Source: JBBDXA01 sp040902585 (GTDB lineage: Bacteria; Planctomycetota; Phycisphaerae; Phycisphaerales; Phycisphaeraceae). Taken from it: a DNA stretch of 6,093 bases. How positions within the stretch are numbered: the stretch's first letter is position 1; every line of letters starts with the position of its first letter. The notes below the pieces were generated by a model that made no database searches, was not told the origin of the DNA, and saw only the letters and a program-made list of their open reading frames with translations. A program made the translations under genes and the position numbers. Of the stretch, positions 5,054-6,093 are shown one piece after another. Location: the NCBI GenBank assembly GCA_040902585.1, contig JBBDXA010000081.1, positions 1-6,093 of the forward strand, written 5' to 3'.

Positions 5054-6093
5054 TCTCTTCTTCATCGAGCGTTTCGTTCGACAGGGCCCGCAGGTGCATG
5101 TTGCACACGCCCACATCGCACTTGACCAGCCTGAATCGATTCTTCGCAACCCAGCGATACACCCGTCGCCCCAGATGCGAAACGCCCGGCAGATACAACA
5201 GCGGCAGTATCAGCCACAGCGCAGGCAGCACGCGCATCGCCGTGCGGAATGCATCAAACCCGCGCGTCAACTTGCCGCCCGGCGAGACCACCATCATCTC
5301 CTTCAGCGACTGGGCATACGTCACGCCCGGCAGATCGCGCTGCATCAACTCACGATCGTGAATGTCGCGAAACTCGATCCGTTTGCCCACGTCGAAAATC
5401 TCCATCGCAAAGCGCGACCGGCGACAGACCGGGCAGAAGGTGTCGTAGTAAAGGATGTAGGCCGGCGAGTGAGATCGCTTACCCGCCAGCCAGGCCGCGA
5501 AGGTTGCGACCGACTCACCGCGAAGGAGGATCGGATAGAAGCAGAGCATCACCTGCCCGAACCAGCCGAGTTCCATGGTGATGAAAATGCCCAGATGGAA
5601 GAGTACGCCAATAAAGAGCACCCACGGTCGCAGCCGGGCAAAGAGCACGAGAAACGGAAAGCTCAGCTCAAAGAGAATCGTTGCCCACGACAACACCGCG
5701 CACAGCCAGAGTGGCGTTGGCCACGCGGCATAGCTGAAGCGCGTGAGCGTGATGTCATTCAAGGCCCAGTAAACCGCTTCGCCAGTGAAGTAATGATTGA
5801 AGCCATCTGCAAAGTTCAACTTGCTGATGCCGTTGAAGAAATAGATACACACGAGTTGAATCTGCATCAGGCGCACCGGCCAGGCGTCTATAGACACAGG
5901 CGGCGGCACAGGTCTGGGCGCGGGTGATTCGAAGCCTTCTTCCGGATCGCGATAGGTCTTCATGCGGCGGCGGAAGGAATCGATCGACCAGGCTCTGCCG
6001 CAGGGGCTGATCATAAGATAGAACAGGAGCAGGGCCGCCACATCATCCCCGCCGTTGAGCGCGAAGGGGGCCCGCAGGTTGAAGGATACGGTC
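5054..6093 (-). CDS. HTTM membrane domain fused to DCC thiol oxidoreductase (partial)
   Basis: About 346 residues are visible; both ends are incomplete. The frame is open through the window edge at 6092 and encodes there a typical HTTM stretch (LNGGDD, LLFYLMISPCGRAWSID), so the GTG at 6041 is an internal valine and not the start. HTTM proteins are multi-pass membrane proteins related to vitamin-K-dependent gamma-carboxylase. Hydrophobic segments lie near residues 18-32, 73-92, 128-151 and 156-189, and His166 falls in the LFHLGIFITMELGWF segment. From about residue 211 a DCC (DUF393, thioredoxin-like) domain follows, with the signature YDTFCPVC giving Asp217, Cys220 and Cys223, then a hydrophobic VLPALWLILPLLYLPG stretch. 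Cys325 and Cys330 lie near the visible end. Such HTTM-DCC fusions are known. The likely role is membrane-associated redox or modification chemistry; the substrate is unknown. The C-terminus is lost in the N gap. Confidence 0.88.

Noticed and set aside
4053..6041. A single 662-residue protein combining HTTM, DCC and beta-propeller domains
   Set aside because: The frame crosses ten N bases of unknown true length, and the propeller has its own Shine-Dalgarno, ATG and signal peptide at 4970.
6039..6041. GTG as the start of the HTTM-DCC gene
   Set aside because: The frame continues to the window edge and encodes conserved HTTM residues (NGGDD region) upstream of it, so the gene begins outside the window.

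Overview
The window comes from a moderately GC-rich bacterium, most likely a member of the Planctomycetota (Verrucomicrobiota is the main alternative). The hints are an HTTM-DCC membrane protein, an SDR whose C-terminus ends in an LEQY-type motif instead of the usual VDGG, a stand-alone S23-type four-helix-bundle gene, and spacers filled with short 7-8 bp repeats. The phylum call is inference from family content; no rRNA or other marker gene is present. A 10-N gap at 5044-5053 shows that this is a draft or metagenome scaffold.

All supported genes lie on the minus strand, so transcription runs from right to left. (1) 5054-6093: an HTTM (vitamin-K-carboxylase-like membrane) domain joined to a C-terminal DCC thiol-oxidoreductase domain. 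It is open at the window edge and its 3' end is lost in the gap. (2) 4053-4970: a secreted protein of about six beta-propeller repeats. (3) 3471-4052: a compact unit in which a small four-helix-bundle (S23/IVP family) gene is bracketed by near-perfect 51-bp inverted repeats built from AATG-type heptads. (4) 2406-3464: a zinc-type medium-chain alcohol/polyol dehydrogenase whose structural-zinc cysteines are all replaced. (5) 2260-2400: a spacer consisting of two facing octamer arrays that can fold into a long hairpin. (6) 1465-2250: an SDR oxidoreductase. (7) 986-1441: a small lipoprotein of unknown function. (8) 88-933: a UlaG-like metallo-beta-lactamase-fold hydrolase, whose last codons run into a CCCTTGG heptad array. 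Bases 1-71 show no gene or convincing terminator. No spacer longer than 300 bases lacks a gene.

The enzymes (polyol-type dehydrogenase, SDR and lactonase-like MBL hydrolase) would be compatible with oxidation of a sugar or polyol followed by lactone opening, but nothing in the sequence fixes a substrate. SDR and lipoprotein genes are adjacent or overlapping and the MBL gene follows closely, so these three could be one transcript. The most interesting signal is the inverted-repeat-bracketed four-helix-bundle unit. It has the architecture of a 23S rRNA intervening sequence but sits between protein-coding genes. Its stem would include the Shine-Dalgarno of its own gene. Together with the octamer hairpin and the heptad array, it suggests that short-repeat elements have colonised the gene boundaries of this genome.
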